From NCBI GenBank assembly GCA_002331335.1, contig DCZO01000015.1, positions 100,063-130,292 on the forward strand: a stretch of DNA of 30,230 nt, written 5' to 3'. The notes beneath the pieces are model-generated. The model saw nothing but the letters and a program-made list of their open reading frames with translations. It did no database searches and had not been told where the DNA came from. How positions within the stretch are numbered: position 1 is the first letter of the stretch; each line of letters opens with the position of its first letter. The stretch is from Nitrospira sp. UBA2082 (GTDB taxonomy: Bacteria > Nitrospirota > Nitrospiria > Nitrospirales > Nitrospiraceae). Of this stretch, positions 15,341 through 22,512 are shown one piece after another. The position numbers and the translations under genes were made by a program.

Positions 15341-16856
15341 ACTTGGCTCCGTATCCCATCTTCTGCTTGAAAGTCGAGATGATCTCTTTCAAACGACCGC
15401 CGACCTTGTCGTCGATCTTCCCGATGGTGGTAATCTCCTTCTTCAGTTCCGGATGGTTCTGCTGAATGTAGTGGAGCAGATCGCCCTCGAACTGCTGCAC
15501 CTTGTCCACCGCCACATCATCCAGGAAACCCTGTGTGCCTGCGTAAATGGAGAGCACCTGGTCGGCCACCGGCATCGGTTTGTACTGCCCCTGCTTCAAC
15601 AACTCAACCATACGTACACCGCGCGCCAGCTGCATCTGCGTCGCCTTGTCGAGTTCGCTGCCGAACTGGGCGAAGGCGGCCATCTCGCGATACTGGGCCA
15701 GGTCCAGCCGAAGCGTACCGGCCACCTGCTTCATCGTCTTGATCTGGGCCGATCCACCGACGCGGGAGACCGACAGACCGACGTTAATTGCGGGCCGGAT
15801 ACCGGAATAGAACAGATCGCTGCCGAGATAAATCTGACCATCGGTGATCGAAATGACGTTGGTCGGGATATAGGCCGACACATCGCCGGCTTGAGTTTCA
15901 ATGATGGGCAGGGCCGTGAGACTCCCACCGCCCAGTTTATCGCTCAACTTGGCTGCCCGCTCCAGCAACCGAGAATGCAGATAGAACACGTCGCCGGGAT
16001 AAGCTTCGCGGCCCGGTGGCCTGCGGAGTAACAAGGACAATTCGCGATAGGCAACGGCGTGCTTGGACAAATCGTCATAGACAATCAGCGCGTGCTTCCC
16101 GTTATCGCGGAAGTACTCGCCGATCGCGGCGCCGGCGAATGGTGCCAAAAACTGCATCGGAGCCGGGTCGCTGGCGCTGGCCGACACGACCATGCTGTAT
16201 TCCATTGCATGATTCTCTTCGAGGGTCTTGACGACGCGCGCGACGGTCGATCGTTTCTGTCCGATGGCCACGTAAATGCAGAAAACATTCAGGCCCTTTT
16301 GATTGATGATCGTATCCACCGCGATGGCCGTTTTGCCGGTTTGGCGGTCGCCGATGATCAACTCACGCTGGCCACGTCCGATGGGAATCATGGCATCGAT
16401 GGCCTTGATGCCGGTCTGCAACGGCTCCCGCACCGATTGACGGGTATTCACACCAGGAGCCACCATCTCGATACGCGAAGACTGTGTCGCCTTGATGGCG
16501 CCCTTGCCGTCGATTGGCTGACCGATGGCGTTGACCACTCGACCGACTAAGGCTTCTCCAACCGGAATTTCGGCGATTCGGCCGGTCCGCTTGACGGGAT
16601 CGCCCTCTTTAATGCCGACCGAGTCGCCCATCAAGACCGCGCCGACATTGTCTTCCTCAAGGTTCAACGCGATGCCATAGAGGCCGCCGGGAAATTCGAG
16701 CATCTCACCGGCCATGGCGCCATCGAGACCATAGATCTTCGCAATGCCGTCTCCGACCTGGATGACCGAACCGGTCTCCTTAACATCGACTTGCTTGTCG
16801 AAGCCTTTGATCTTCTCCTTGATGATCGCACTGATTTCTTCTGCCCTGATCTGCAT
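15339..16856 (-). CDS. atpA: F1 ATP synthase alpha subunit
   Basis: A 505-residue alpha subunit. Walker A GDRQTGKT is at 169-176, preceded by 'AIDAMIPIGRGQRELIIG'; 'ALIVYDDLSKHAVAYRELSLLLRRPPGREAYPGD' is the family core and 'PAINVGLSVSRVGGSAQ' is the alpha/beta signature. Alpha binds nucleotide non-catalytically and alternates with beta in F1. The ATG at 16856 has GAAGGAG five bases upstream. Only 13 bases separate it from atpH. Length is normal for the family. Confidence 0.96.
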   Translation of the reverse strand: MQIRAEEISAIIKEKIKGFDKQVDVKETGSVIQVGDGIAKIYGLDGAMAGEMLEFPGGLYGIALNLEEDNVGAVLMGDSVGIKEGDPVKRTGRIAEIPVGEALVGRVVNAIGQPIDGKGAIKATQSSRIEMVAPGVNTRQSVREPLQTGIKAIDAMIPIGRGQRELIIGDRQTGKTAIAVDTIINQKGLNVFCIYVAIGQKRSTVARVVKTLEENHAMEYSMVVSASASDPAPMQFLAPFAGAAIGEYFRDNGKHALIVYDDLSKHAVAYRELSLLLRRPPGREAYPGDVFYLHSRLLERAAKLSDKLGGGSLTALPIIETQAGDVSAYIPTNVISITDGQIYLGSDLFYSGIRPAINVGLSVSRVGGSAQIKTMKQVAGTLRLDLAQYREMAAFAQFGSELDKATQMQLARGVRMVELLKQGQYKPMPVADQVLSIYAGTQGFLDDVAVDKVQQFEGDLLHYIQQNHPELKKEITTIGKIDDKVGGRLKEIISTFKQKMGYGAK

Positions 16857-16869
16857 GACGACTCCTTCA

Positions 16870-17409
16870 CTAATCCCGTTTCAGCAACGATTGTATGGCA
16901 TTCAAGCGTCCCCGAACGGTGCTGTCAACAACGGTGCTGCCGACATGAATCTGCACGCCGGCGAGGTGGTTCGAATCGGTTTGGAACGTCACATCAACTT
17001 CTCGCTTCAGCGTATCGCGCAAGCGCGCTCTGATTCGCTCTTGCTCGGCCTGCGGCAACGCGGCGGCGGACAAGACGGTCACGTGCTGGGTGCCCTTTGA
17101 CTGATCGACAAGTTGTCCGAATGCGTCCGCGATGTCCGGCAGAAACACGACACGATTCTTTTTTACGAGCTGGCCGAGAAACGCTTTGCCGACCGGCGGG
17201 CAGCCGAAACGATCGCCCAACGCGGTGAGCACGGCGATCTTCTCATCCACGCCGAAGGCGGGCGAGACCACCACATGGCGAAGGGATGACGAATCCTTCA
17301 CGGCCTGCCCCAGACCGTTGAGAGTCTCCCGAGTCACTTCGATATTGGATTGATCGAGAAGCTCGAAGAGTGCCTGTGCGTAACGCCGCGCAACCGCTGT
17401 CTTAATCAC
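16870..17409 (-). CDS. atpH: F1 ATP synthase delta subunit
   Basis: A 179-residue delta subunit: 'AVARRYAQALFELLDQ' at the N-terminus, 'FLGQLVKKNRVVFLPDIADAF' in the middle and 'AGVQIHVGSTVVDSTVRGRLNAIQSLL' at the C-terminus are family signatures. Delta joins the peripheral stalk to the top of F1. The start is a GTG at 17409. It is the first gene of an operon that lacks atpF, atpE and atpB upstream; the neighbour on the other side is a divergent HEAT-repeat gene. Confidence 0.93.
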   Translation of the reverse strand: MIKTAVARRYAQALFELLDQSNIEVTRETLNGLGQAVKDSSSLRHVVVSPAFGVDEKIAVLTALGDRFGCPPVGKAFLGQLVKKNRVVFLPDIADAFGQLVDQSKGTQHVTVLSAAALPQAEQERIRARLRDTLKREVDVTFQTDSNHLAGVQIHVGSTVVDSTVRGRLNAIQSLLKRD

Positions 17410-17481
17410 TGTCGAAATCCACGTGCTCTAGCTTAAAACAAACCCCACCCTCGTGCAGGAATGCACGAAAACGAGCTCGCA

Positions 17482-17511
17482 AACCTATCATCGGGCGACA
17501 TAGACTGTCAA
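17482..17511 (-). promoter_or_regulatory. Candidate promoter of the F1 ATP synthase operon
   Basis: On the minus strand: a perfect TTGACA (17511-17506), an 18-base spacer and TAGGTT (17487-17482, 3 of 6). Start of transcription would be near 17475, giving a leader of about 65 bases before the atpH GTG. The -10 is weak. Confidence 0.4.
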
Positions 17512-17601
17512 CATGACCACGGCCCAAGTGGGGCGCGAGATTCGGCAGTTTGAGACGTTCCTGTCTCGGTCTGGGAGTATAATGTCCGCAAGGGAAAAAC
17601 G

Positions 17602-18699
17602 ATGGAGAAATTCAGCATACGACGATCGTCGGCCTTGCCCGGTATGTTGCTCCTTGGGCTATTCTGCCTGGCGGCGTTCCCCGCCTCAGCCTATCGGGAA
17701 TATTTCACGCCGGAGCAACGGGCCCGGCTAGAACACATCCAGACGGTGCTGGTAAAAACCATGGCGCTCACGGAGAAAGGTAGCGTGGATGCCGGCGCCA
17801 TCGCCGACATTACGGTGCGCCGTCTCACTGAAGTCGACTATACGGTTGTGCGGGACCAGGCCACACCCCACGATGTCATCCTGCGTGTAAAATGCGAACA
17901 GCGCAAAACCTGGGAAGGCACGACCGCTTCCGGGGGAGATGCTGATCTCCCTGATGCTCCGTCCCGTCTCTGGAAAGGACCCGCCTGCCAGCTGACCTAT
18001 GCGCTGGGCGGGATGAAGGTAAAATGGCAAAAAGAAGTACGGACGGAGTTTGACGATGCGGTGGCCGCCGCTCGAGCAGCGCAGGCCCTGGACCCAGGCG
18101 CCTATGCACTCGCCAAGTTGAAAGAGGCGCTTGAAACCGATGAATTTCCGCTGCTCCTCGCAGCCGAATGGGGCCATGCAGAGCGCTTGCTCAAGCTGCT
18201 GGACTCTAGCGAGACGAGCCAAGCCAGAAAACTGAAAATCATCTCGCTGTTGGGAGAGATGCAAGCCGATGAAGCACTCCCCACACTCAAGGCAGCGTTG
18301 AAGAATCGGGACCTGGCCAAACAGGCGCTCGTGGCCATGGGCAATCTGGGCAAAGAGGGCATTCCGCTGCTCGTTGACCTGATGCAATCGGCTCCTCAGC
18401 TGGAGCTGCAGGCGGCGGCAGCTAAAGGCCTTGGCCAGATCGGAGGCACTCTCGGCGACGCCTCCGTCGTGCCGCCGTTGCTGGGGAAACTGCAAGATCC
18501 TAAGACCGAGTGGACCGTGCTGACCGAAGTCGCCTGGGCCCTGGGCAAGATCCCGGACAAGCGGTCGATCCAACCGCTCTACGACCTCGATAAGAAATTG
18601 CAAGCCCTCCGCGATCCGGACAATATGGTGTTGAAGAAGCTGAAAGAAGCCGTCTTCTGGTCGATCAAACAGTGCGATACGTGGGATCAGTTCAGCTAG
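17602..18699 (+). CDS. Secreted HEAT-repeat protein
   Basis: The 365-residue product has a signal peptide (residues 1 to about 30, ending 'FPASA' before 'YREYF'), then a mixed region and a C-terminal set of HEAT-like repeats from about residue 190: 'KLKIISLLGEMQADEALPTL', 'KQALVAMGNLGKEGIPLLVD', 'AAAKGLGQIGG' and 'VAWALGKIPDKRSIQPL'. HEAT repeats form a curved scaffold for protein binding; the location should be periplasmic. No enzyme motif is seen. AAGGG lies close before the ATG. A perfect TATAAT is at 17578-17583, but no -35 is properly spaced. The end overlaps the converging CGNR gene by four bases. Confidence 0.75.
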   Translation: MEKFSIRRSSALPGMLLLGLFCLAAFPASAYREYFTPEQRARLEHIQTVLVKTMALTEKGSVDAGAIADITVRRLTEVDYTVVRDQATPHDVILRVKCEQRKTWEGTTASGGDADLPDAPSRLWKGPACQLTYALGGMKVKWQKEVRTEFDDAVAAARAAQALDPGAYALAKLKEALETDEFPLLLAAEWGHAERLLKLLDSSETSQARKLKIISLLGEMQADEALPTLKAALKNRDLAKQALVAMGNLGKEGIPLLVDLMQSAPQLELQAAAAKGLGQIGGTLGDASVVPPLLGKLQDPKTEWTVLTEVAWALGKIPDKRSIQPLYDLDKKLQALRDPDNMVLKKLKEAVFWSIKQCDTWDQFS

Positions 18700-19307
18700 G
18701 CTCGCCTGCTCCGATTCCTCCAATAATGAGCTGCCACCTTCATCCGATTGCCGCACAGCTGCATGCTGCACCAGTTTCGTGTGTGATTTTTGGTCGTATC
18801 GTAATAGTAAAGGATGCAGGCAGGATTTCCGCACTTTTTGATCAGCGTATAGTCTGTCTGACAAAGCAAGTTGCTTGCGGATTCCGCAATTAGTGCCAGG
18901 ATATTTTGCGCAGGAGATGCCACAGAGTGGAAGCGTTGTTCAAACCTTCCTTTCAGCCGAACCAGCTGCGGATAGCAGGGCCGCTGGGACAAGAATTGGT
19001 TGATGATCTGGAGGCTTGTGTCAGAGATGGGATTTCGGGCTGCGATTCGCTCGGCGAGGTCTCGCATTGTGGCACGGAGGTTTTTCGCCTGCTCCAGTAA
19101 TGAAGTCGCCTCTTTCTGGCTTAACCCTGCCCTCGTGATGTTGACATGAGATGTGGTCATAAGATTAGCCTGGATGAGCCATGAGACCAGATCGTCAAAG
19201 CTTTCGAGGGTATCGATCGGTTCTCCTTTCACGATCATCTGCGTGTTGACGAAGTCCAGGCACGGATGATTCCCCACAAACAGAAATTGTGCTCTTCCTT
19301 TTCCCAT
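18696..19307 (-). CDS. CGNR zinc-finger (ABATE-domain) regulator
   Basis: A 203-residue protein of the ABATE/CGNR family. The N-terminus has 'LFVGNHPCLDFVNTQM', the typical ABATE start; the C-terminus has the zinc finger C-x4-C ('CGNPAC'), then 'YYYDTTKNHTRNWC' and the closing C-x4-CGNR motif 'CSMQLCGNRMKVAAHYW'. Family members are predicted stress-responsive transcriptional regulators, with ABATE as ligand sensor and CGNR as DNA-binding part. I chose the ATG at 19307 after GGAGAGGG; one codon earlier is a TTG. It is divergent from the DsrE gene and probably controls it and/or itself. No experimental function is known to me. Confidence 0.83.
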   Translation of the reverse strand: MGKGRAQFLFVGNHPCLDFVNTQMIVKGEPIDTLESFDDLVSWLIQANLMTTSHVNITRAGLSQKEATSLLEQAKNLRATMRDLAERIAARNPISDTSLQIINQFLSQRPCYPQLVRLKGRFEQRFHSVASPAQNILALIAESASNLLCQTDYTLIKKCGNPACILYYYDTTKNHTRNWCSMQLCGNRMKVAAHYWRNRSRRA

Positions 19308-19327
19308 CAATTTCCCTCTCCATCGTG

Positions 19328-19359
19328 ACTTGTAACCGATAAAATCCCAGTTGACAAGT
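19328..19359. promoter_or_regulatory. Inverted repeat over the DsrE promoter -35 (possible operator)
   Basis: ACTTGT (19328-19333) and ACAAGT (19354-19359) form an inverted repeat with 20 bases between; inner bases AAC and GTT extend the symmetry with one extra base. The right arm covers the -35 of the plus-strand promoter. A suitable site for a dimeric regulator, possibly the adjacent CGNR protein; inference. Confidence 0.35.
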
Positions 19360-19379
19360 TAGCTTCACCGATGTATAAC
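19351..19379 (+). promoter_or_regulatory. Near-consensus sigma70 promoter for DsrE/oxidase genes
   Basis: TTGACA (19351-19356, 6 of 6), 17-base spacer, TATAAC (19374-19379, 5 of 6). Transcription would start near 19386, leaving a leader of about 73 bases to the ATG at 19459. The strongest promoter match in the window. Confidence 0.7.
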
Positions 19380-19458
19380 CATCAATATGCTGTTTAGACG
19401 GTTACATTTCCTTCCTTCGTCTCTATGGCGGAGGATAACCCACCTTAAAGGAGGATCC

Positions 19459-19833
19459 ATGAAAACTGCGATCATTGTGATGTCCGACCCGAAGAATGGC
19501 TCGGAGGAGGCGTTAGGGCGGGTCTTTAATGCACTAGCCCTGGCATCAGAGTGTAAACAGAAGGGTGATGAAGTCGCCGTTGTCTTCAATGGAACAGGCA
19601 CCCGTTGGCCGGCGGAACTCTCTAGGCTCTCACATCCAGCCAACGGACTCTACAATTCGGTGCGCGATGTCGTGCAAGGCGCCTCCTGCGGCTGCGCGGA
19701 CGTCTTTGGAGCGAAAGAAAGCGTCGAATCGTGCGGTGTTCCACTCAAGAAGGACCATGCGCTGACTGGCACATCGGGACTCTTGAGCCTGCGCCGGTAT
19801 GTGAGTGAGGGATGGAACACGGTGGTGTTCTGA
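19459..19833 (+). CDS. DsrE-family protein
   Basis: A 124-residue protein of the DsrE/DsrF-like fold: 'KTAIIVMSDPKNGSEEALGR' forms the first strand-loop-helix, 'GDEVAVVFNGTGTRWPAEL' the second strand, and 'SCGCADVFGAKESVESCGV' carries four cysteines. Members take part in sulfur transfer or are of unknown role; the cysteines here could carry persulfide. The ATG at 19459 follows AAAGGAGG, a near-perfect ribosome site. It is divergent from the CGNR regulator and precedes an oxidase-like gene by 71 bases, probably in one operon. Specific partner unknown. Confidence 0.78.
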   Translation: MKTAIIVMSDPKNGSEEALGRVFNALALASECKQKGDEVAVVFNGTGTRWPAELSRLSHPANGLYNSVRDVVQGASCGCADVFGAKESVESCGVPLKKDHALTGTSGLLSLRRYVSEGWNTVVF

Positions 19834-19904
19834 CACACGAGCGGATGGGAGTTCGGCCTGCGACGGGCAACCGTTGTCAGGCCGATCCGAGGGAGGACAA
19901 TCTG

Positions 19905-20525
19905 ATGGCAATGAAATACCTCGAGACGATGATGTCGGAGTCGGTGCGTCGCGCGCAGCGACAATACTATGGGCATGCCGCGGACATTATGGATGCTCCT
20001 GTGCGCGATCCCCTCGGCGAAGCGGAGGCCGAATTTATTGCCGCCAGAGAGAGCTTCTATCTTGGAACCGTGAGCGAAACCGGATGGCCCTATGTCCAAC
20101 ATCGCGGAGGCCCCAAGGGATTTCTTCGCCTGCTCAATCCCTCTACTTTGGTCTTTGCGGACTATCAGGGTAACCGGCAACTCTTGAGCACCGGCAATCT
20201 GTCCGTGAACGATCGAGTGTCCCTGTTTCTGATGGACTACCCGAACCGAACCAGACTGAAGATCCTCGGGCATGCCAAAATCGAGGACGCAAGGTTGCAC
20301 CCGGATCTTTCCACAGAGCTCTCAAACCCCAGCATGAGAGCGCGAGTAGAGCGACTGGTCTTCGTCGATGTCGTCTCATTCGACTGGAACTGCCCAAAGT
20401 ACATCACGCCTCGCTATTCACTAGAGGAGGTCGGGGACCTTGCAGGCTCGCTGCAGGCACGCATTGCTGAACTGGAGTCGGAGCTACGTGCGGCAAGAGC
20501 GGGATCGGGGACCCCATCCGCCTGA
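19905..20525 (+). CDS. Pyridoxamine 5'-phosphate oxidase-like flavoprotein
   Basis: A 206-residue member of the PNPOx-like split-barrel family: 'EAEAEFIAARESFYLGTVSETGWPYVQHRGGPKGFLR' is the N-terminal flavin-binding core, followed by 'FADYQGNRQLLSTGNLSVNDRVSLFLMDY'. Proteins with this 'PYVQHRGGP' pattern usually bind FMN or F420 and act as oxidoreductases rather than true PNP oxidases. The C-terminus adds a coiled-coil helix ('LQARIAELESELRAARAG'). The ATG has GGGAGG about eight bases upstream. Shares the DsrE promoter, which suggests a joint redox or stress role; inference. Confidence 0.8.
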   Translation: MAMKYLETMMSESVRRAQRQYYGHAADIMDAPVRDPLGEAEAEFIAARESFYLGTVSETGWPYVQHRGGPKGFLRLLNPSTLVFADYQGNRQLLSTGNLSVNDRVSLFLMDYPNRTRLKILGHAKIEDARLHPDLSTELSNPSMRARVERLVFVDVVSFDWNCPKYITPRYSLEEVGDLAGSLQARIAELESELRAARAGSGTPSA

Positions 20526-20661
20526 CACGAATACATCGTTCTCAATTAAAGGATCGCAAGTATTTCTGGCCCATCGGCCCGCGGCCAGACGATCGTCCTC
20601 GTCTGTCAGAACTCGGTCTCTAGCATTCGGTTTAATCTGGGCGGGCATCCGTCAAGAGACA

Positions 20662-20688
20662 GGGGCTCTCCCCGGAGGGGAGAGCCCC
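20662..20688. terminator. Strong hairpin terminator between oxidase and OmpA genes
   Basis: Perfect 12-bp arms (GGGGCTCTCCCC at 20662-20673, complement at 20677-20688) with a 3-base loop, followed on the plus strand by ATTGTT. It lies between two convergent genes and can act on both strands. Confidence 0.7.
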
Positions 20689-20732
20689 ATTGTTACTACA
20701 GGCACAGGCAGAAATGACAATCCGCCTCTGTG

Positions 20733-21683
20733 CTACTTGACAATGACCTCGACACGTCGATTTTTAGCCCGCCCTTCCGCCGTCTTGTTGCTGGCGACCG
20801 GATTGCTGTCCCCATGGCCGGCGGCCGTCAGATTGCTGCTGACGCCGCCGTCCCGCAGCGCTTGCGCGGCACTGTTGGCCCGGGCATCCGAGAGCTCCTT
20901 GTTCGTCGGGTACTTCTTCTTGAGTACGCTCTTGATCGCCACATTATCGGTATACCCGGCGACATGAACCTCCTTTTCCGGGAAGTCCTTCAGCACATTC
21001 CCGACACGCTTCAAGGCATCGGTGCCGCCCGCCTTCAGCTGATCCTGCCCCGAATCGAACAACAGGCTCGACGCCAGATTGATCGTGAGTGCATCGCCCG
21101 CGTGGCTGACTGAGACCGTCCCTCTGGCGATTTCCGGACGCAACGCCTTCAAGAGGTCTTTCTCGGCCTTGGCGAGATCCCCCTTGCTCTGACTCAATTG
21201 CGCTTCAAGCTCTGCAATCCGCTGCTTGGCGGCGGCCAGCTCTGCGGCAAGTTTATCCTTATCTCCCTGCGCCCGACTGAGGTCGCCTTGCGCCGAAGAC
21301 AGTTGGCTCGCCAGCCGTGCGCTATCTCCCGCACCGGAACGGAGTGCGGCAAGCTCCCGGTCGCGGTCTGCAAGCTGCCGCTCCAAGTCGCTCACGCGGC
21401 TGCTCAAGGTTCCATTTTGCTTCCGAGCCGCTTCCAGTTCATCAGCCAGCCGTTGGCGATCTCGCTCCAGCGCTGCAAGCCTGGCAGCCATTTCTTGGGA
21501 TGCGTCAGAAGCGACCGCCTTGGTCGTGGATGGGCACCCGCTCCCTTGATGATAGCCGTACCATTTCTTGTCAATGCAGACCTCTGGCTGCGTGATATAG
21601 GAACCGGGCTGTACGAGGGTTGACGAACACCCCATCATGGCGGCCAATCCTGTTATGACAAGGGTGGTCTTGAGCATTTGCAT
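20733..21683 (-). CDS. OmpA-family lipoprotein with coiled coil
   Basis: A 316-residue protein. The signal ends 'LAAMMGC', giving a likely lipid-modified Cys19. Residues about 60-185 form a heptad-type coiled coil rich in Ala, Leu, Glu and Arg ('RLAALERDRQRLADELEAAR'). The C-terminus is the OmpA peptidoglycan-binding domain: 'LLFDSGQDQLKAGGTDALKR', 'EVHVAGYTDN', 'NKELSDARANSAAQAL' and 'GRAKNRRVEVIV'. It probably links the outer membrane to the cell wall. AAAGG lies before the ATG. The mscL gene lies 70 bases upstream on the same strand; the two may be co-transcribed. Confidence 0.85.
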   Translation of the reverse strand: MQMLKTTLVITGLAAMMGCSSTLVQPGSYITQPEVCIDKKWYGYHQGSGCPSTTKAVASDASQEMAARLAALERDRQRLADELEAARKQNGTLSSRVSDLERQLADRDRELAALRSGAGDSARLASQLSSAQGDLSRAQGDKDKLAAELAAAKQRIAELEAQLSQSKGDLAKAEKDLLKALRPEIARGTVSVSHAGDALTINLASSLLFDSGQDQLKAGGTDALKRVGNVLKDFPEKEVHVAGYTDNVAIKSVLKKKYPTNKELSDARANSAAQALRDGGVSSNLTAAGHGDSNPVASNKTAEGRAKNRRVEVIVK

Positions 21684-21753
21684 AATGACCTTTCTCTCAT
21701 AGAGTTAGTCGCGGCGCATATACGGCGCAACAACCAGATTGTGATACCGAGTC

Positions 21754-22179
21754 TTAGTGACGGTTCTTGAGCAGATCGCGGATCTCCATCAACAATTTCT
21801 CTTCATTGGTCGGCTCCGGTGGAGCCGGCGGGGCTGAGGGTGGCGCCTCCTGCTTAAACCGGTTGACTTGCTTGACCAACATGAAGATGACGAACGCGAT
21901 GATCAGAAAGTCGAAGACGCTTTGCAAAAAGACTCCGTAATTGAGCGTCGGAGCTCCCGCGGCCTTCGCCGCGGCCAATGACGGTGGTCCCGTGCGAGAC
22001 AAATCGATAAACAGACTCGAGAAGTCCACCTTGCCCATTAACAGCCCGAGAGGCGGCATGAGGACATCGCTGACCAGCGACGACACGATCTTCCCGAACG
22101 CCCCGCCGATAATGACACCGATCGCCATATCCAGGACATTGCCTCGCATGGCGAAATCCTTGAACTCTTTCAGCATCAT
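21754..22179 (-). CDS. mscL: Large-conductance mechanosensitive channel
   Basis: A 141-residue MscL. N-terminal 'LKEFKDFAMRGNVLDMAIGV' and 'IIGGAFGKIVSSLVSDVLMP' form the pore helix TM1; TM2 is 'FLIIAFVIFMLVKQVNRF' (about residues 90-107); the C-terminal 'NEEKLLMEIRDLLKNR' is the conserved cytoplasmic helix, here after a Pro/Ala-rich linker. The channel opens under membrane tension and releases solutes during hypo-osmotic shock. Two adjacent ATG codons start the gene and GGAGGAAC precedes the first. Normal length. Confidence 0.95.
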   Translation of the reverse strand: MMLKEFKDFAMRGNVLDMAIGVIIGGAFGKIVSSLVSDVLMPPLGLLMGKVDFSSLFIDLSRTGPPSLAAAKAAGAPTLNYGVFLQSVFDFLIIAFVIFMLVKQVNRFKQEAPPSAPPAPPEPTNEEKLLMEIRDLLKNRH

Positions 22180-22512
22180 GTTCCTCCTCTAAGAACGCGG
22201 TTCAGTGCGGTGGGTACTTGCGACCTATCAGTTGCCCGTTGTATCGGAACTGGAACCCTAGGTAAAGCAGAAACTAGTCTGAAATGCTGCCTCATCATCG
22301 CACACATTTCCTCAGAGGCCAGGCAGGATGGAGCAAGGTCGATGCCCGCCTTCCATGATGCGAGCGTCTCTATTGTTTTCAGTCTGTTACTAAAGAGTGG
22401 TCGTGCGAGGACTCTATGGAAGGAGAAACATCTGTGGCATTCTCGCGTGTCGCGTGACTACTACGCCTCAGATCGGCATTGAATTGGACAGAGTGACGGA
22501 ACCGGGAGACAA
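22180..22512. other. 333-base intergenic stretch between mscL and a kinase gene
   Basis: I see no convincing gene, RNA or strong terminator. A 90-codon frame on the plus strand (22210-22482) starts at GTG, has no ribosome site and no recognisable product. The region should contain the mscL promoter on the minus strand, but no pair of hexamers stands out. Confidence 0.45.

Noticed and set aside
17550..17583. TTGAGA and perfect TATAAT upstream of the HEAT-repeat gene as a promoter
   Set aside because: The hexamers are 22 bases apart, and the start of transcription would fall on the ribosome site.
17728..18864. 378-codon antisense frame over the HEAT-repeat gene
   Set aside because: Leu/Gln/Arg-rich mirror frame; the plus strand has a signal peptide and repeats.
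22210..22482. 90-codon plus-strand frame between mscL and the kinase gene
   Set aside because: GTG start, no ribosome site and no recognisable product; more likely untranslated leader or promoter DNA.
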